Assembly: GCA_017651065.1 (NCBI GenBank)
Contig: JAGCDP010000008.1
Span: forward strand, 1 to 64,000
Length of the DNA stretch: 64,000 nt
Direction of reading: 5' to 3'
Source: Treponema sp.
GTDB lineage: Bacteria; Spirochaetota; Spirochaetia; Treponematales; Treponemataceae
In this document: positions 36,167 through 44,710 of the stretch, piece after piece
Numbering within the stretch: position 1 is the first letter of the stretch
How the letters are laid out: the number at the start of each line of letters is the position of its first letter
Translations under genes and position numbers: made by a program
Notes under the pieces: generated by a model
Told to the model about the DNA's origin: nothing
Databases searched by the model: none
The model's input: only the letters and a program-made list of their open reading frames with translations

Positions 36167-37057
36167 TTACTGAATTTCTTCTGCGGCTTCACGGCTGCGT
36201 TTTGCAAGCTCGTCTGCATTTACAGAGGTAAAAATTTCGGCAGAATGTATAAAGGCTTCGCGGGCACGTTCTTTTTCATTTGCAGAAGGATTTCCCTTTA
36301 TCAAAATCAATCCTACTGCATAATAATCAGTTCCAAGTCCCAGCGAATTTTCGGCAGCACGGTCATAGAAAATTGCCTGTTCCATTGCCTGTAAAGCACC
36401 ATCTTTGTTTCCGTTTAAGGAACGGGCCTGGGCTGCTTTATACCAGCAGATTCCTATTTCAGAAAGATAGCGGCTGTCTGTAAAAGCTTTTGCTGCGGCA
36501 GTATATGCTTTGTCGGCTCCGGCATAATCCTGTTTAAGCTTATAAACATCACCTTCTACCTGAAGCACCTGAGCTGAATAATAATCATCACTCTTTAATT
36601 CTTTTTTGATATTATCAAGATTTCCGTTAAAGCTTCCTTTTGCAATGCTTACACGAGCCTGACTCAAATCAACTATTGCCTGCTGCTTTTTAGGGTCGGC
36701 ACAGTTCTTTACAAATTTCTTTGCATAATCTACATATTGCTGAGCTTCGTCTACTTCAGGCGGATTAAGTGAAAGTTTTAAACTGCATCGTGCAAGTGCA
36801 GCGGCAGTGAGTAAATCATAATTATCAATAGACATTGCCTGACTTTCTGCAGCACTTAAAAAGAAACTTGCTTTGTCGTAGTCTCCGCTTAAGATACATG
36901 CATTTGCAGATTCAATCATTTCTGTTGCACTTGAATAAATTGTAGAAACCTGCATTGAGCGTTTTGGGGCAGAGGAACAGGAAATGAAAAGGGCGAGGAC
37001 AACTATAAGTATAGATTGTCGGGTCAAGCCCGACAATGACACAGTCATTTTTTTCAT
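36167..37057 (-). CDS. TPR-like lipoprotein in the Mla-type operon
   Basis: A 296-residue predicted lipoprotein. A hydrophobic core (ILIVVLALFISC) gives the lipobox, and Ala-rich helical pairs (DYDKASFFLSAAESQAM, DYAGADKAYTAAAKAF) are TPR-like. It overlaps the MCE gene by one base (TAATG), so it is cotranslated and probably part of the transport system. Oddity: a family B repeat (37013-37041) lies 14 bases after the start codon, inserting VSLSGLTRQS between the MKKMT n-region and the hydrophobic core. That still gives a workable signal peptide, with an extra Arg. Confidence 0.78.
   Translation of the reverse strand: MKKMTVSLSGLTRQSILIVVLALFISCSSAPKRSMQVSTIYSSATEMIESANACILSGDYDKASFFLSAAESQAMSIDNYDLLTAAALARCSLKLSLNPPEVDEAQQYVDYAKKFVKNCADPKKQQAIVDLSQARVSIAKGSFNGNLDNIKKELKSDDYYSAQVLQVEGDVYKLKQDYAGADKAYTAAAKAFTDSRYLSEIGICWYKAAQARSLNGNKDGALQAMEQAIFYDRAAENSLGLGTDYYAVGLILIKGNPSANEKERAREAFIHSAEIFTSVNADELAKRSREAAEEIQ
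37013..37041 (-). repeat. family B repeat inside a lipoprotein signal peptide
   Basis: ATTGTCGGG-tcaag-CCCGACAAT core, same orientation to its gene as the copy at 18201 but read in a different frame (VSLSGLTRQS). Confidence 0.86.
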
Positions 37058-38070
37058 TAGAAACTCTCCTCTCTAAGTTTTGGTGTTGCAGCCTGTTGTT
37101 CTGTTCTTTCAGGAACGCCTTTTTTCAACAAAGGATTATTCTTTAAACCAACCATTACATCCTGAACCTGCTTGAGCAATGTCTGAACCTGAGCAAGCAA
37201 GATAGATACCTGAGGCATTTCACTGTCAAGAGAACCAGAGATTCCGTTCAAATCCTGTATTGTTGTATCAAGGGCAGCGTAAAGCTTGTCAAAGGTTCCC
37301 TTGCTTTCTTCTGTTTCAAGCAGCTTAGGAACTAATCCCTGAGGATCGGCAGTCAATCCGTTTACGTCACTTAAAATAGAGTTAAGTGTATCTACAGTTG
37401 TATTAAGGTCATTAACAATAGATGCCATTGGAACAGATTCATCGCCGGCAAGCAATGCGCTAACCTGACGCAGAATCCTATTAACATTGTTGATTGTTTT
37501 TGCAAGAGGAATCTCTTCATTTCCGGCAATCAGTTCATTAATCTGCTGAACAAGCTCATCAATATGATTAATAAGACTTGTTACAGAACCAATGATTGTA
37601 TTAATAGTATCATTTGTTTCGACAATAATAACTTGTCCTTCTTTTATCATTTCTTTAGCTTTTGCACTTGATTTTTCAGGAATAAAAGAATTGTCTACAA
37701 TCAGCTTCGAAGAATTTCCCTGATAAAAAATAAATGAAGAACCAAGACCAATAGGACTTACAGAAAGCTCAACAATTGAACCTTGTGTTACACGGTCTAT
37801 ATATTCATCAAGTACATAAAAATATACTTGTACAGTATCATTTTCGCTAAGCGTAATTTTCTTTACTTTTCCAATTGCAAAACCTTTATACTGCAAAGAC
37901 ATTCCTTCGCTTACACTATTGGCCGATGAAATTTCTGTGAAAAAGTGATGCTTCTTAACAAACCATTTTTGTGTTGAAGCAATAAAGAACGTGAAGAATA
38001 TTATTGCGGCAATTGCTGTAATACTTAGAGCACCTACAATTTGATCTGCAAACTTAATTTTAAATTTCAT
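37057..38070 (-). CDS. MCE-domain (MlaD-like) lipid transport protein
   Basis: A 337-residue protein with one N-terminal membrane helix (about 14-38) and an MlaD/MCE domain (about 45-125: SANSVSEGMSLQYKGFAIGKVKKI, then SVSPIGLG). A long helical C-terminus follows, rich in repeats of the type LAGNEEIPLAKTINNVNRIL (twice). MCE proteins form rings that carry phospholipids between membranes. The ATG at 38070 overlaps the ATPase gene end; the longer open frame to 38145 lies inside the ATPase gene. Operon: permease, ATPase, MCE protein, lipoprotein, methyltransferase. No MlaC- or MlaB-like gene is present. Confidence 0.88.
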   Translation of the reverse strand: MKFKIKFADQIVGALSITAIAAIIFFTFFIASTQKWFVKKHHFFTEISSANSVSEGMSLQYKGFAIGKVKKITLSENDTVQVYFYVLDEYIDRVTQGSIVELSVSPIGLGSSFIFYQGNSSKLIVDNSFIPEKSSAKAKEMIKEGQVIIVETNDTINTIIGSVTSLINHIDELVQQINELIAGNEEIPLAKTINNVNRILRQVSALLAGDESVPMASIVNDLNTTVDTLNSILSDVNGLTADPQGLVPKLLETEESKGTFDKLYAALDTTIQDLNGISGSLDSEMPQVSILLAQVQTLLKQVQDVMVGLKNNPLLKKGVPERTEQQAATPKLREESF

Positions 38071-38767
38071 CGTAATCCTCTTGGAAATTCTCGTGTAATA
38101 AAATCTTATCAACGATTGTTCCTTTTGAAAAGTAATATTTATCATTATTAAAGGTATTTATAAATGCGTTATCATGGCTTACGTAAACAAGCGTGTTTCC
38201 GGCACTGCAAAAATCCTGAATGATTTTTATAAAAAGTGCAGCTGTTTTTTCATCGAGCGATTCTGTAGGTTCATCAAGAAAAAGAATTTCTGGTTCACAG
38301 ATTAAGGCTCGTGCAAAAGCAATACGTTTCTGTTCACCGGTAGAAAGGGCAGCAGGACGTAAAGAAAGCGGCTTTGAAAAATCTACAAGCTTTGCAACAT
38401 CCTTAATGCGTTCATCAAGCTGTTCCGGCGGCATTTTTGGAAAATGAAGTTTTAACGGAAGTTCAAGATTCTGGTAAAGACTCTGGTTGGCCCAAAGAGC
38501 AGAATTCTGGAACATAAAAGCCATTTTTTTACGAAAAGCAAGGTTTTCTTTTGAACTCATGTTAGAAATAATTTTGCCTTCATAAAAAACTTTGCCGCGT
38601 GTAGGAACAATAATTCCTGAAATAAGCTTTAATACAGATGATTTTCCGCCGCCCGGTTCTCCAAGAAAAGCTGTAATAGAACCTTTTTCGATTGAAAGCG
38701 AAACATCGTTTACTACAGAAACCTGACCGTCATAAAAGCTTGTGTTTTTCATTTCAAAAAGTGCCAT
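38060..38767 (-). CDS. MlaF-like ABC transporter ATPase
   Basis: A 235-residue ATPase for the Mla-type system. Walker A is GEPGGGKSS (about residue 35), the signature LSTGEQKRIAFARAL, Walker B ILFLDEPTESLD, and the switch His lies in VYVSHDN. The gene is 15 bases after the permease stop and overlaps the MCE gene by 11 bases. The ATG at 38767 is chosen because the product then starts just before its first beta strand; a frame open to 38920 runs through the permease gene. Confidence 0.9.
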   Translation of the reverse strand: MALFEMKNTSFYDGQVSVVNDVSLSIEKGSITAFLGEPGGGKSSVLKLISGIIVPTRGKVFYEGKIISNMSSKENLAFRKKMAFMFQNSALWANQSLYQNLELPLKLHFPKMPPEQLDERIKDVAKLVDFSKPLSLRPAALSTGEQKRIAFARALICEPEILFLDEPTESLDEKTAALFIKIIQDFCSAGNTLVYVSHDNAFINTFNNDKYYFSKGTIVDKILLHENFQEDYDEI

Positions 38768-38781
38768 AATCACCAGACCCC

Positions 38782-39561
38782 TTAAAAAATGTAAGTAATT
38801 ACAGTTATGAAAACATAAGCCAGAATCAGGTATACAAACGATTTTGAAACCGCCTTTAGACCTGCCATTGGAATATCTGTAGACGCGCGTCCTGTAGAAA
38901 ATCCGTAAAGTGTTGCACAACCCGAAATAATCATGCCGAAAACAAGACTTTTTATCATAGAAATAATAATTGTTCGTAATGAAAGGGCAGTGAACAGATT
39001 TTTAAAATATTCAACAATACTTGTAGTAGAAATAAACTGGATTACAATTGAAGGAGCCGCTAATCCAAAAATAGAAAAATACAGATTCAAAAAGAAAACA
39101 GAAAAAGTAACTCCTAAGAATCGTGGAGCGGCAAGATGTACAATTGGATCAATTCCTACAGAAATGTATGCTTCAATTTCCTGATTTACTACCATTGTAC
39201 TAAGTTCTGTTGCAATAGCGGTTGCAGAACGGGCAGTTACAATAAACGCAACAAGAAGAGGGCCAAGCTCTTTTGTAACAATAATTACAAGTAAATCGTA
39301 AGTAAGCTTTGCCTGACCAATGGAAGCCAGAAATGTAGTTCCCATAAAGACTACGGCAGTTCCTATTACTACAGAAAGAATAATACAAATTGGAAGAGCC
39401 TCTACATAAGTAAAAAGCAGCTGCATTATAAGGATTTTTCGGGCAGTTTTTCCTCTGGAAGTAAATAAAAGCGATGCAGTTATAAGTTTTCCAAGGTATC
39501 CGAGCGAGTATAGAAAATTAGAGATTGAATTCCTTACATTCTGTCCTAGTTTTTCGACCAT
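38782..39561 (-). CDS. MlaE-like ABC transporter permease
   Basis: A 259-residue membrane protein with the MlaE signature: ARSATAIATELSTMVVNQEIEAYISVG, then DPIVHLAAPRFLGVT (residues about 110-155), with about six helices. It is the first gene of the Mla-type lipid-transport operon and is divergent from the hydrogenase-chemoreceptor gene. With the ATPase and the MCE protein it is expected to move phospholipids between inner and outer membrane; direction unknown. Confidence 0.92.
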   Translation of the reverse strand: MVEKLGQNVRNSISNFLYSLGYLGKLITASLLFTSRGKTARKILIMQLLFTYVEALPICIILSVVIGTAVVFMGTTFLASIGQAKLTYDLLVIIVTKELGPLLVAFIVTARSATAIATELSTMVVNQEIEAYISVGIDPIVHLAAPRFLGVTFSVFFLNLYFSIFGLAAPSIVIQFISTTSIVEYFKNLFTALSLRTIIISMIKSLVFGMIISGCATLYGFSTGRASTDIPMAGLKAVSKSFVYLILAYVFITVITYIF

Positions 39562-39750
39562 TTTTTACTCTTTTGTATAATTATATACTATCTTCTTATT
39601 ATCGGCAAACAGATAGAGTTTCTGCATATCCCGGCCTTACGCATGCCATAGGTGAAATTACCTAAATTTTCTTAAAAAACTCTATTAATTTTCGTAATTA
39701 GGCATTATAATATCCTTTATATTTTGTATCATCGTCAGAGGTTTTGAATT

Positions 39751-41832
39751 ATGTCAGGAAAGGTTAGAGAAGTTATTACAGTTGATCCGGAAAAATGTAC
39801 AGCATGTCATCGTTGTATATCGGTCTGTCCTGCAAAAATGTGTAATGATGCTTCAGGTGATTATATTAAAGTAAATCCTGAGCTTTGTATTGGCTGCGGT
39901 CGTTGTATAAGTGCCTGTCATTTTGGAGCTCGTCAGGGAATTGATGATTTTTCAACATGGATAAACGATCTTCACGCCGGCGTTAAAATGATTGCAATCG
40001 TTGCACCGTCTTCGGTAGTTTCGTTCCGTGGTCGTGTTCTTGAATTAAATACCTGGCTTAAGTCTATAGGAATCAAGGCCGTATTTGATGTAAGCTTTGG
40101 TGCAGAACTTACTTCTAAATCATATGTTGAATATATAAAGAAAAATAATCCAGATCTTGTAATTTCTCAGCCGTGTCCTGCTCTTGTTACTTTCTGTGAA
40201 ATATACAGGCCAAAGCTTTTGCCATATCTTGCTCCTGCAGACAGTCCTATGCTCCATACTATAAAGATGATTAAACAGTATTATAAAGAGTATAAAGATT
40301 GTAAGGTAATGGTTGTTTCTCCTTGTTATGCTAAACGTCGTGAATTTGATGAAACAGGTTATGGCGATTACAATGTAACAATTAAATCTTTGGATGCATA
40401 TTTTAAGGCAAATGACATTGATCTTTCTCAGTTTGCAAAAACTCCATATGATAATCCGGAAGCAGAACGCGGAGTAACTTATTCTTCTCCTGGTGGTCTT
40501 ATGAAGACTACAGAACGTTTTATGCCCGGAGTTTCTGATGTTACAAGAAAAATCGAAGGACTTCCTGAAGTTGTAGAATATTTTGTTCATCTTGAACGCT
40601 CCCTCAACCAGAAAATCAAACCGGTTTATAAACTGATTGACTGTCTTGGCTGCTGGCAGGGCTGTAACGGTGGTTCCGGAACTATTGCAGGTGAAATGAC
40701 ACTTGATGAAATGGAAACCTACGTTGAAAACAGAAGTCTCCGCAATAAGGAAACACATAATACAGTTGATTCAAAACCCGGTGCCATAAAGAAATTGAAT
40801 AAGAAGCTCGATGCTTTCTGGAGCGAAGGGCTTTACGACAGAACTTATACTAACAACAGCACAATTTTTGAAGCAATGATAAAGCATCCTACAGAAGAAC
40901 AGATTCAGGAAATTCACAATAACATGGGTAAGCTTTCTTCCCGTGATATTTTGAATTGTGGAGCCTGCGGATACCGTACATGCGAACAGATGGCTGTTGC
41001 AATTTTTAACGGCTTAAATAAACCTGAGCGTTGTCATCACTATAAGGGTGTTGAACTGGTTAAAATCACAGGTAACCATAAGAAAGAGCTTAATGATGCT
41101 ATTGAAAACGTTAAGACAACAAGTCTTACACGCCTTGCCGAAAGCGATGCCGATGTAGAAGCAATTAATAATGCATCTTCACTCATGGTTGACAGTGTAA
41201 ATACTTCTGCTGCAGCTATTGAAGCAATGATTACAAGTATTCAGTCTGTAAATACAGTTTTGAATACAAACTCTCAGAGTATGACTGCGCTTAATGAAGC
41301 AACAAAGACAGGTAAGGTTAGTGTTGAAGAAATTGCAGTTCTTGTAGGCGAAATTGAAAAGAGTTCAAACGGCCTTAGCGAAATGTCTACAGTAATTCAG
41401 CAGATAGCTTCTCAAACAAACCTTCTTGCCATGAACGCCGCTATTGAGGCTGCCCATGCCGGTGAATTCGGAAAAGGCTTTTCTGTAGTTGCGGATGAAA
41501 TTCGTAAGCTTGCCGAAAGTTCTGGAAAAGAAGCAAAACAGATCAGCGAAGTTCTTAAAAAGGTTAAGTCGCTTATTGATTCAACCTTTGGTAAAACTAT
41601 TGCAGTTAAGGAAGATATTGAAAATATCGTTTCTCTTGCAGATGAAGTTTCTAACCAGGAAACTGTTGTTAAGTCTACAGTTTCTAAACAGAGCGACGGT
41701 GGTCAGCAGCTGCTTGAATCTCTTGCGCAGATGAAAGAAAATACTCAGAGCGTATCTGATGCTGTTGAAAACCTGCGTGCTTCTACAGATTCTGTAAAGA
41801 TTGCAATTTCGCAGATTAGTCTGAACATCTAA
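39751..41832 (+). CDS. soluble chemoreceptor fused to a sensory [FeFe]-hydrogenase domain
   Basis: A 693-residue protein without membrane helices. Residues 16-56 hold two ferredoxin 4Fe-4S motifs ([22 protein letters not shown]). An [FeFe]-hydrogenase large-subunit domain follows with L1 [11 protein letters not shown]2 [10 protein letters not shown] and L3 [12 protein letters not shown], which supplies H-cluster Cys. The classical TSCCP Cys used for proton transfer is a Pro here, as in sensory rather than catalytic forms. A CxxCG cluster domain ([10 protein letters not shown], about 402) precedes an MCP signalling domain with the hairpin [17 protein letters not shown]. Probably a cytoplasmic H2 or redox chemoreceptor; similar fusions are known from termite-gut treponemes. 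Confidence 0.85.
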   Translation: MSGKVREVITVDPEKCTACHRCISVCPAKMCNDASGDYIKVNPELCIGCGRCISACHFGARQGIDDFSTWINDLHAGVKMIAIVAPSSVVSFRGRVLELNTWLKSIGIKAVFDVSFGAELTSKSYVEYIKKNNPDLVISQPCPALVTFCEIYRPKLLPYLAPADSPMLHTIKMIKQYYKEYKDCKVMVVSPCYAKRREFDETGYGDYNVTIKSLDAYFKANDIDLSQFAKTPYDNPEAERGVTYSSPGGLMKTTERFMPGVSDVTRKIEGLPEVVEYFVHLERSLNQKIKPVYKLIDCLGCWQGCNGGSGTIAGEMTLDEMETYVENRSLRNKETHNTVDSKPGAIKKLNKKLDAFWSEGLYDRTYTNNSTIFEAMIKHPTEEQIQEIHNNMGKLSSRDILNCGACGYRTCEQMAVAIFNGLNKPERCHHYKGVELVKITGNHKKELNDAIENVKTTSLTRLAESDADVEAINNASSLMVDSVNTSAAAIEAMITSIQSVNTVLNTNSQSMTALNEATKTGKVSVEEIAVLVGEIEKSSNGLSEMSTVIQQIASQTNLLAMNAAIEAAHAGEFGKGFSVVADEIRKLAESSGKEAKQISEVLKKVKSLIDSTFGKTIAVKEDIENIVSLADEVSNQETVVKSTVSKQSDGGQQLLESLAQMKENTQSVSDAVENLRASTDSVKIAISQISLNI

Positions 41833-41850
41833 TTTACTGCGGTTAAAACT

Positions 41851-42933
41851 ATGGCTAAAAAATCAAAAAAGGTTTTACCGGTAATTCTCACTATACTCGT
41901 TATTGTATTAATTGCTGCGTGGTATCTTTGCGGTAAACCATACATTGTTCCCGACGAACAGGGCCTGATGCTCGTAATGACAGAAGAGCCGATTCTTCCG
42001 ATTTTTGAAGAGGAGCAAGCTTCTGGTGGCCCTTCGACAAGCTCAGGGACCACAATACCTGCTGACGGGACCACAATGTCCGGGGTGCCTGAGCCTGTCG
42101 AAGGCCGCGTAAATAAAAACATTTCCTCGGGAACCGCCGACCTTGGTCATGCAGAAAACTCTTCACTTTATTTTGGAAATCCTACAGATGCCTTTACAGA
42201 CACTGCGCTCACAGAAAATTATCTTATGATAAAACCGCAGTATACTCTTTCATATAATACTCAAACTTTGTGTCCTAACTGGGTTGCCTGGCATCTTGAT
42301 TCAGAAAATATGGGAGACGCAGACCGCTCAGATGATTTCCGTCCTGATAAGGAGCTTCCGGAAGGGTGGTACGGTGTAAAAAAGGCAGACTATCAGTTTA
42401 ATAAATACGGCTTTGACAGAGGTCATGTTTGTCCTTCGGCAGACAGAACTGCAACAAAAGAAGACAACTCAATGACTTTCCTGATGACAAATATGGTTCC
42501 GCAGACTCCTGATAACAACCGCGTAATCTGGATGCACTTTGAAACTTTTGAACGAGAACTTGTACAGGCCGGAAACGAAGTTTATATAATTGCGGGGCCC
42601 TACGGAACTGGTGGAACTTCACCAAAAGGTACCTTTGACAATATTCCGATCAGTTTAAAGTCTGGTGAAACATATTATATGAATGTTCCTGCTTACACCT
42701 GGAAGGTGCTTATTGCAATTCCAGCCGGCACCGATGACCTTGAACGCGTTGATTCTACCGCAACAGCAATTGCAATAAATGTTCCGAACCAGACTGGCAT
42801 GCAGAAAACAGGCGACTGGGAACAGTTCCTATGCTCAATCGACGACATCGAAGAAATGACAGGCTATGACTTTTTCGAGCTTCTACCTGATAATGTGGAA
42901 GATGTTTTAGAAAAAACGGTCTATGTTCCATAA
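41851..42933 (+). CDS. membrane-anchored DNA/RNA non-specific endonuclease
   Basis: A 360-residue protein with an N-terminal membrane anchor (about 10-28), a low-complexity linker, and a NucA/Serratia-type nuclease domain. The active-site motif is FDRGHVCPSADRT (about residue 190), with MTNMVPQTPDNNR as the metal-site Asn region. It cleaves DNA and RNA without sequence preference, presumably outside the cytoplasm. The linker carries two family A repeats in opposite orientation (42030-42048 and 42087-42105), read as PSTSSGT and PEPVEG, both in frame. It follows the chemoreceptor by 18 bases. Confidence 0.88.
   Translation: MAKKSKKVLPVILTILVIVLIAAWYLCGKPYIVPDEQGLMLVMTEEPILPIFEEEQASGGPSTSSGTTIPADGTTMSGVPEPVEGRVNKNISSGTADLGHAENSSLYFGNPTDAFTDTALTENYLMIKPQYTLSYNTQTLCPNWVAWHLDSENMGDADRSDDFRPDKELPEGWYGVKKADYQFNKYGFDRGHVCPSADRTATKEDNSMTFLMTNMVPQTPDNNRVIWMHFETFERELVQAGNEVYIIAGPYGTGGTSPKGTFDNIPISLKSGETYYMNVPAYTWKVLIAIPAGTDDLERVDSTATAIAINVPNQTGMQKTGDWEQFLCSIDDIEEMTGYDFFELLPDNVEDVLEKTVYVP
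42030..42105 (+). repeat. inverted pair of family A repeats in the nuclease linker
   Basis: CCCTTCGACAAGCTCAGGG (42030-42048) and the slightly varied, oppositely oriented GCCTGAGCCTGTCGAAGGC (42087-42105). Both are translated in frame. Confidence 0.88.
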
Positions 42934-42947
42934 GAAAAAATCAATTA

Positions 42948-43020
42948 TGGGGAAAGTTTTGTGCCCGCGTGAGTGATGGGGCGAAAATGAATCACTCACG
43001 CAGACACAAAACTTTCCCCA
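42948..43020. repeat. long two-part palindrome between nuclease and CDF genes
   Basis: TGGGGAAAGTTTTGTG (42948-42963) pairs exactly with CACAAAACTTTCCCCA (43005-43020). After three unpaired bases on each side, GCGTGAGTGAT (42967-42977) pairs with ATCACTCACGC (42991-43001), leaving a 13-base loop. It ends 12 bases before the CDF ATG. Confidence 0.85.
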
Positions 43021-43032
43021 AATGGAGTTTTT

Positions 43033-44202
43033 ATGATTAAAATTCTTGCACGGCTTTTTATAAAAGATCATACAAATTATCAGAACGAACAGGTTCGCAG
43101 CCAGTACGGCATTTTGTGCGGCAGCTTTGGTATTTTTTTGAACATTCTGTTGTTTGCACTCAAGTTTATTTTTGGAACACTCGCTGCGTCTGTTGCAATG
43201 GTGGCAGATGCGTTCAATAACCTTTCTGATGCGGCTTCGTCTGTGGTGCAGATTCTTGGTTTTAAGCTTTCTACAAAAAAGCCTGATCCAGACCATCCTT
43301 TTGGTCACGGAAGAATTGAATATATTTCGGGGCTTGTCGTTTCGTTCCTTATTCTTTATATGGGAACTGTGCTGCTCAAGGATTCTGTGCTTTCCATAAT
43401 TCACCCGGAAGCTATGAACATAAGTGTTTTGTCCATAGTTGTCATGGGTATTTCTATTTTTGTAAAGCTTTACATGTACCTGTACAACCATCTTACTGCC
43501 AAAAAAATCAATTCAGTGGCAATGGAGGTTGTTGCAAAGGACAGCCTTAATGATGTGATTTCTACAGCTGTAGTTATTGCCGCCTTAATAGGCAGCCGTT
43601 TTACAAGTCTTCCACTCGATGGAATTGGTGGAGTAGTAGTTGGAATCTTTATTATAAAAACAGGCTTTGAAGCCGCAAAAGATACAATTGCACCACTGCT
43701 TGGTTCAGCTCCTTCTGCAGAACTAGTATCTCAGATTGAAGAAGAACTTATGAAGCATAAGCCTATTGTTGGCATGCATGACCTTATTATTCATGACTAT
43801 GGTCCCGGCCGTATGATGATTTCATTGCATGCAGAAGTTCCCGGCAATATGAATATCTTTAGTCTTCACGATGTAATCGATATTGCAGAAAACGATATTG
43901 CAATGCGCTTTAACTGCCACGTTGTAATTCACATGGACCCGGTTGATACAGAAAATAAGCGTCTTGCAGAATTAAAGCAGGTACTTTCTGAAGAGGTTCC
44001 TAAAATTAATCCGGAATTGAAGTTCCATGATGTCCGTATGGTGCCGGGAGATACACATACCAATTTGATTTTTGATGTCGTAAAGCCGTATTCGTGCATG
44101 CTTACAGACGAAAAGCTAAAGATGGTCATTCACGAAGCGGTGCATTCAAGATGTCCGGATGTATTCTGTGCAATTACCGTTGATCAACCATTTGTAAAAT
44201 AG
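43033..44202 (+). CDS. cation diffusion facilitator (CDF) metal transporter
   Basis: A 389-residue membrane protein of the CDF family (FieF/ZitB-like), which exports Zn2+, Fe2+ or similar ions in exchange for protons. About six helices; helix 2 has the metal-site pattern VADAFNNLSDA, and the loop DPDHPFGHGRIEYISG is family typical. Helix 5 carries AKDSLNDVISTAVV. A cytoplasmic C-terminal domain (about 210-300) and an extra C-terminal domain follow. The SD is not strong, GGAG at 43024-43027. The metal cannot be assigned. Confidence 0.93.
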   Translation: MIKILARLFIKDHTNYQNEQVRSQYGILCGSFGIFLNILLFALKFIFGTLAASVAMVADAFNNLSDAASSVVQILGFKLSTKKPDPDHPFGHGRIEYISGLVVSFLILYMGTVLLKDSVLSIIHPEAMNISVLSIVVMGISIFVKLYMYLYNHLTAKKINSVAMEVVAKDSLNDVISTAVVIAALIGSRFTSLPLDGIGGVVVGIFIIKTGFEAAKDTIAPLLGSAPSAELVSQIEEELMKHKPIVGMHDLIIHDYGPGRMMISLHAEVPGNMNIFSLHDVIDIAENDIAMRFNCHVVIHMDPVDTENKRLAELKQVLSEEVPKINPELKFHDVRMVPGDTHTNLIFDVVKPYSCMLTDEKLKMVIHEAVHSRCPDVFCAITVDQPFVK

Positions 44203-44205
44203 CGC

Positions 44206-44233
44206 GTCATTGCGAGCGAAGCGTGGCAATCCA
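44206..44233. repeat. family C repeat providing the end of folA
   Basis: GTCATTGCGAGCGAAGCGTG...GGCAATCCA, three bases after the CDF stop. On the minus strand it is read as the last residues (WIATLRSQ) and stop codon of the folA product. Confidence 0.82.
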
Positions 44234-44710
44234 GGTGTGACGATAAGTCATATATCTATACACAATCCCGTTTTCTTCATGAGTTTCATCAACGGTGCCA
44301 GTCCATCCATCTTCGAGTTCCGGGAAGAAAACGTCACCATCAAAGTCTGCTTCTATTTCTGTGGCATAAATCTTATCGGCATAGGGGAGTGCCTGCTCAT
44401 AAATGTTGCCACCACCGGCTATAAGGATTTCTTCCTGCCCTTGAGCTTTGCAGTAGTTAATTGCAGCGTCTAACGAATTAAAATAGCACGGGGTCCCTGA
44501 GCTTGTCGAAGGGCCACTTGATACAATCACCAGCGTACAATAACTAAGCGGATGTCCTATTTCCTCATAAGACTTTCTTCCCATGATTACATATTTACCG
44601 CGGCAAATCTCTTTAAAACGATTGCGCTCAGAAGAAAGCTTCCATGGAATTTTCCCCTGAGCACCAATTACTCGTTTATTTTTTGTATAAGCAACCAGAA
44701 GACTGATCAT
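44207..44710 (-). CDS. folA: dihydrofolate reductase
   Basis: DHFR reduces dihydrofolate with NADPH. The 167-residue protein shows the N-terminal MISLLVAYTKNKRVIGAQGKIPW, the catalytic-region Ser/Glu (LSSERNRFKE), YVIMGRKSYEEIG and the NADPH motif ILIAGGGNIYEQAL. Two repeats sit inside it: a family A copy (44495-44513), read as PSTSSGT in the loop after LVIVSS, and a family C copy that forms the C-terminal WIATLRSQ and the stop. The start overlaps the flgN stop (TAATG), so folA is translated in the flagellar operon. Confidence 0.93.
   Translation of the reverse strand: MISLLVAYTKNKRVIGAQGKIPWKLSSERNRFKEICRGKYVIMGRKSYEEIGHPLSYCTLVIVSSGPSTSSGTPCYFNSLDAAINYCKAQGQEEILIAGGGNIYEQALPYADKIYATEIEADFDGDVFFPELEDGWTGTVDETHEENGIVYRYMTYRHTWIATLRSQ
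44495..44513 (-). repeat. family A repeat, in frame in folA (PSTSSGT)
   Basis: CCCTGAGCTTGTCGAAGGG on the plus strand, read on the minus strand as GPSTSSGTP in a surface loop of the reductase. Confidence 0.88.

Noticed and set aside
39562..39750. tRNA or small RNA gene in the gap before the chemoreceptor
   Set aside because: No cloverleaf, TTCGA-type arm or clear stem was found; only a TATAAT-like box near 39706 without a convincing -35.
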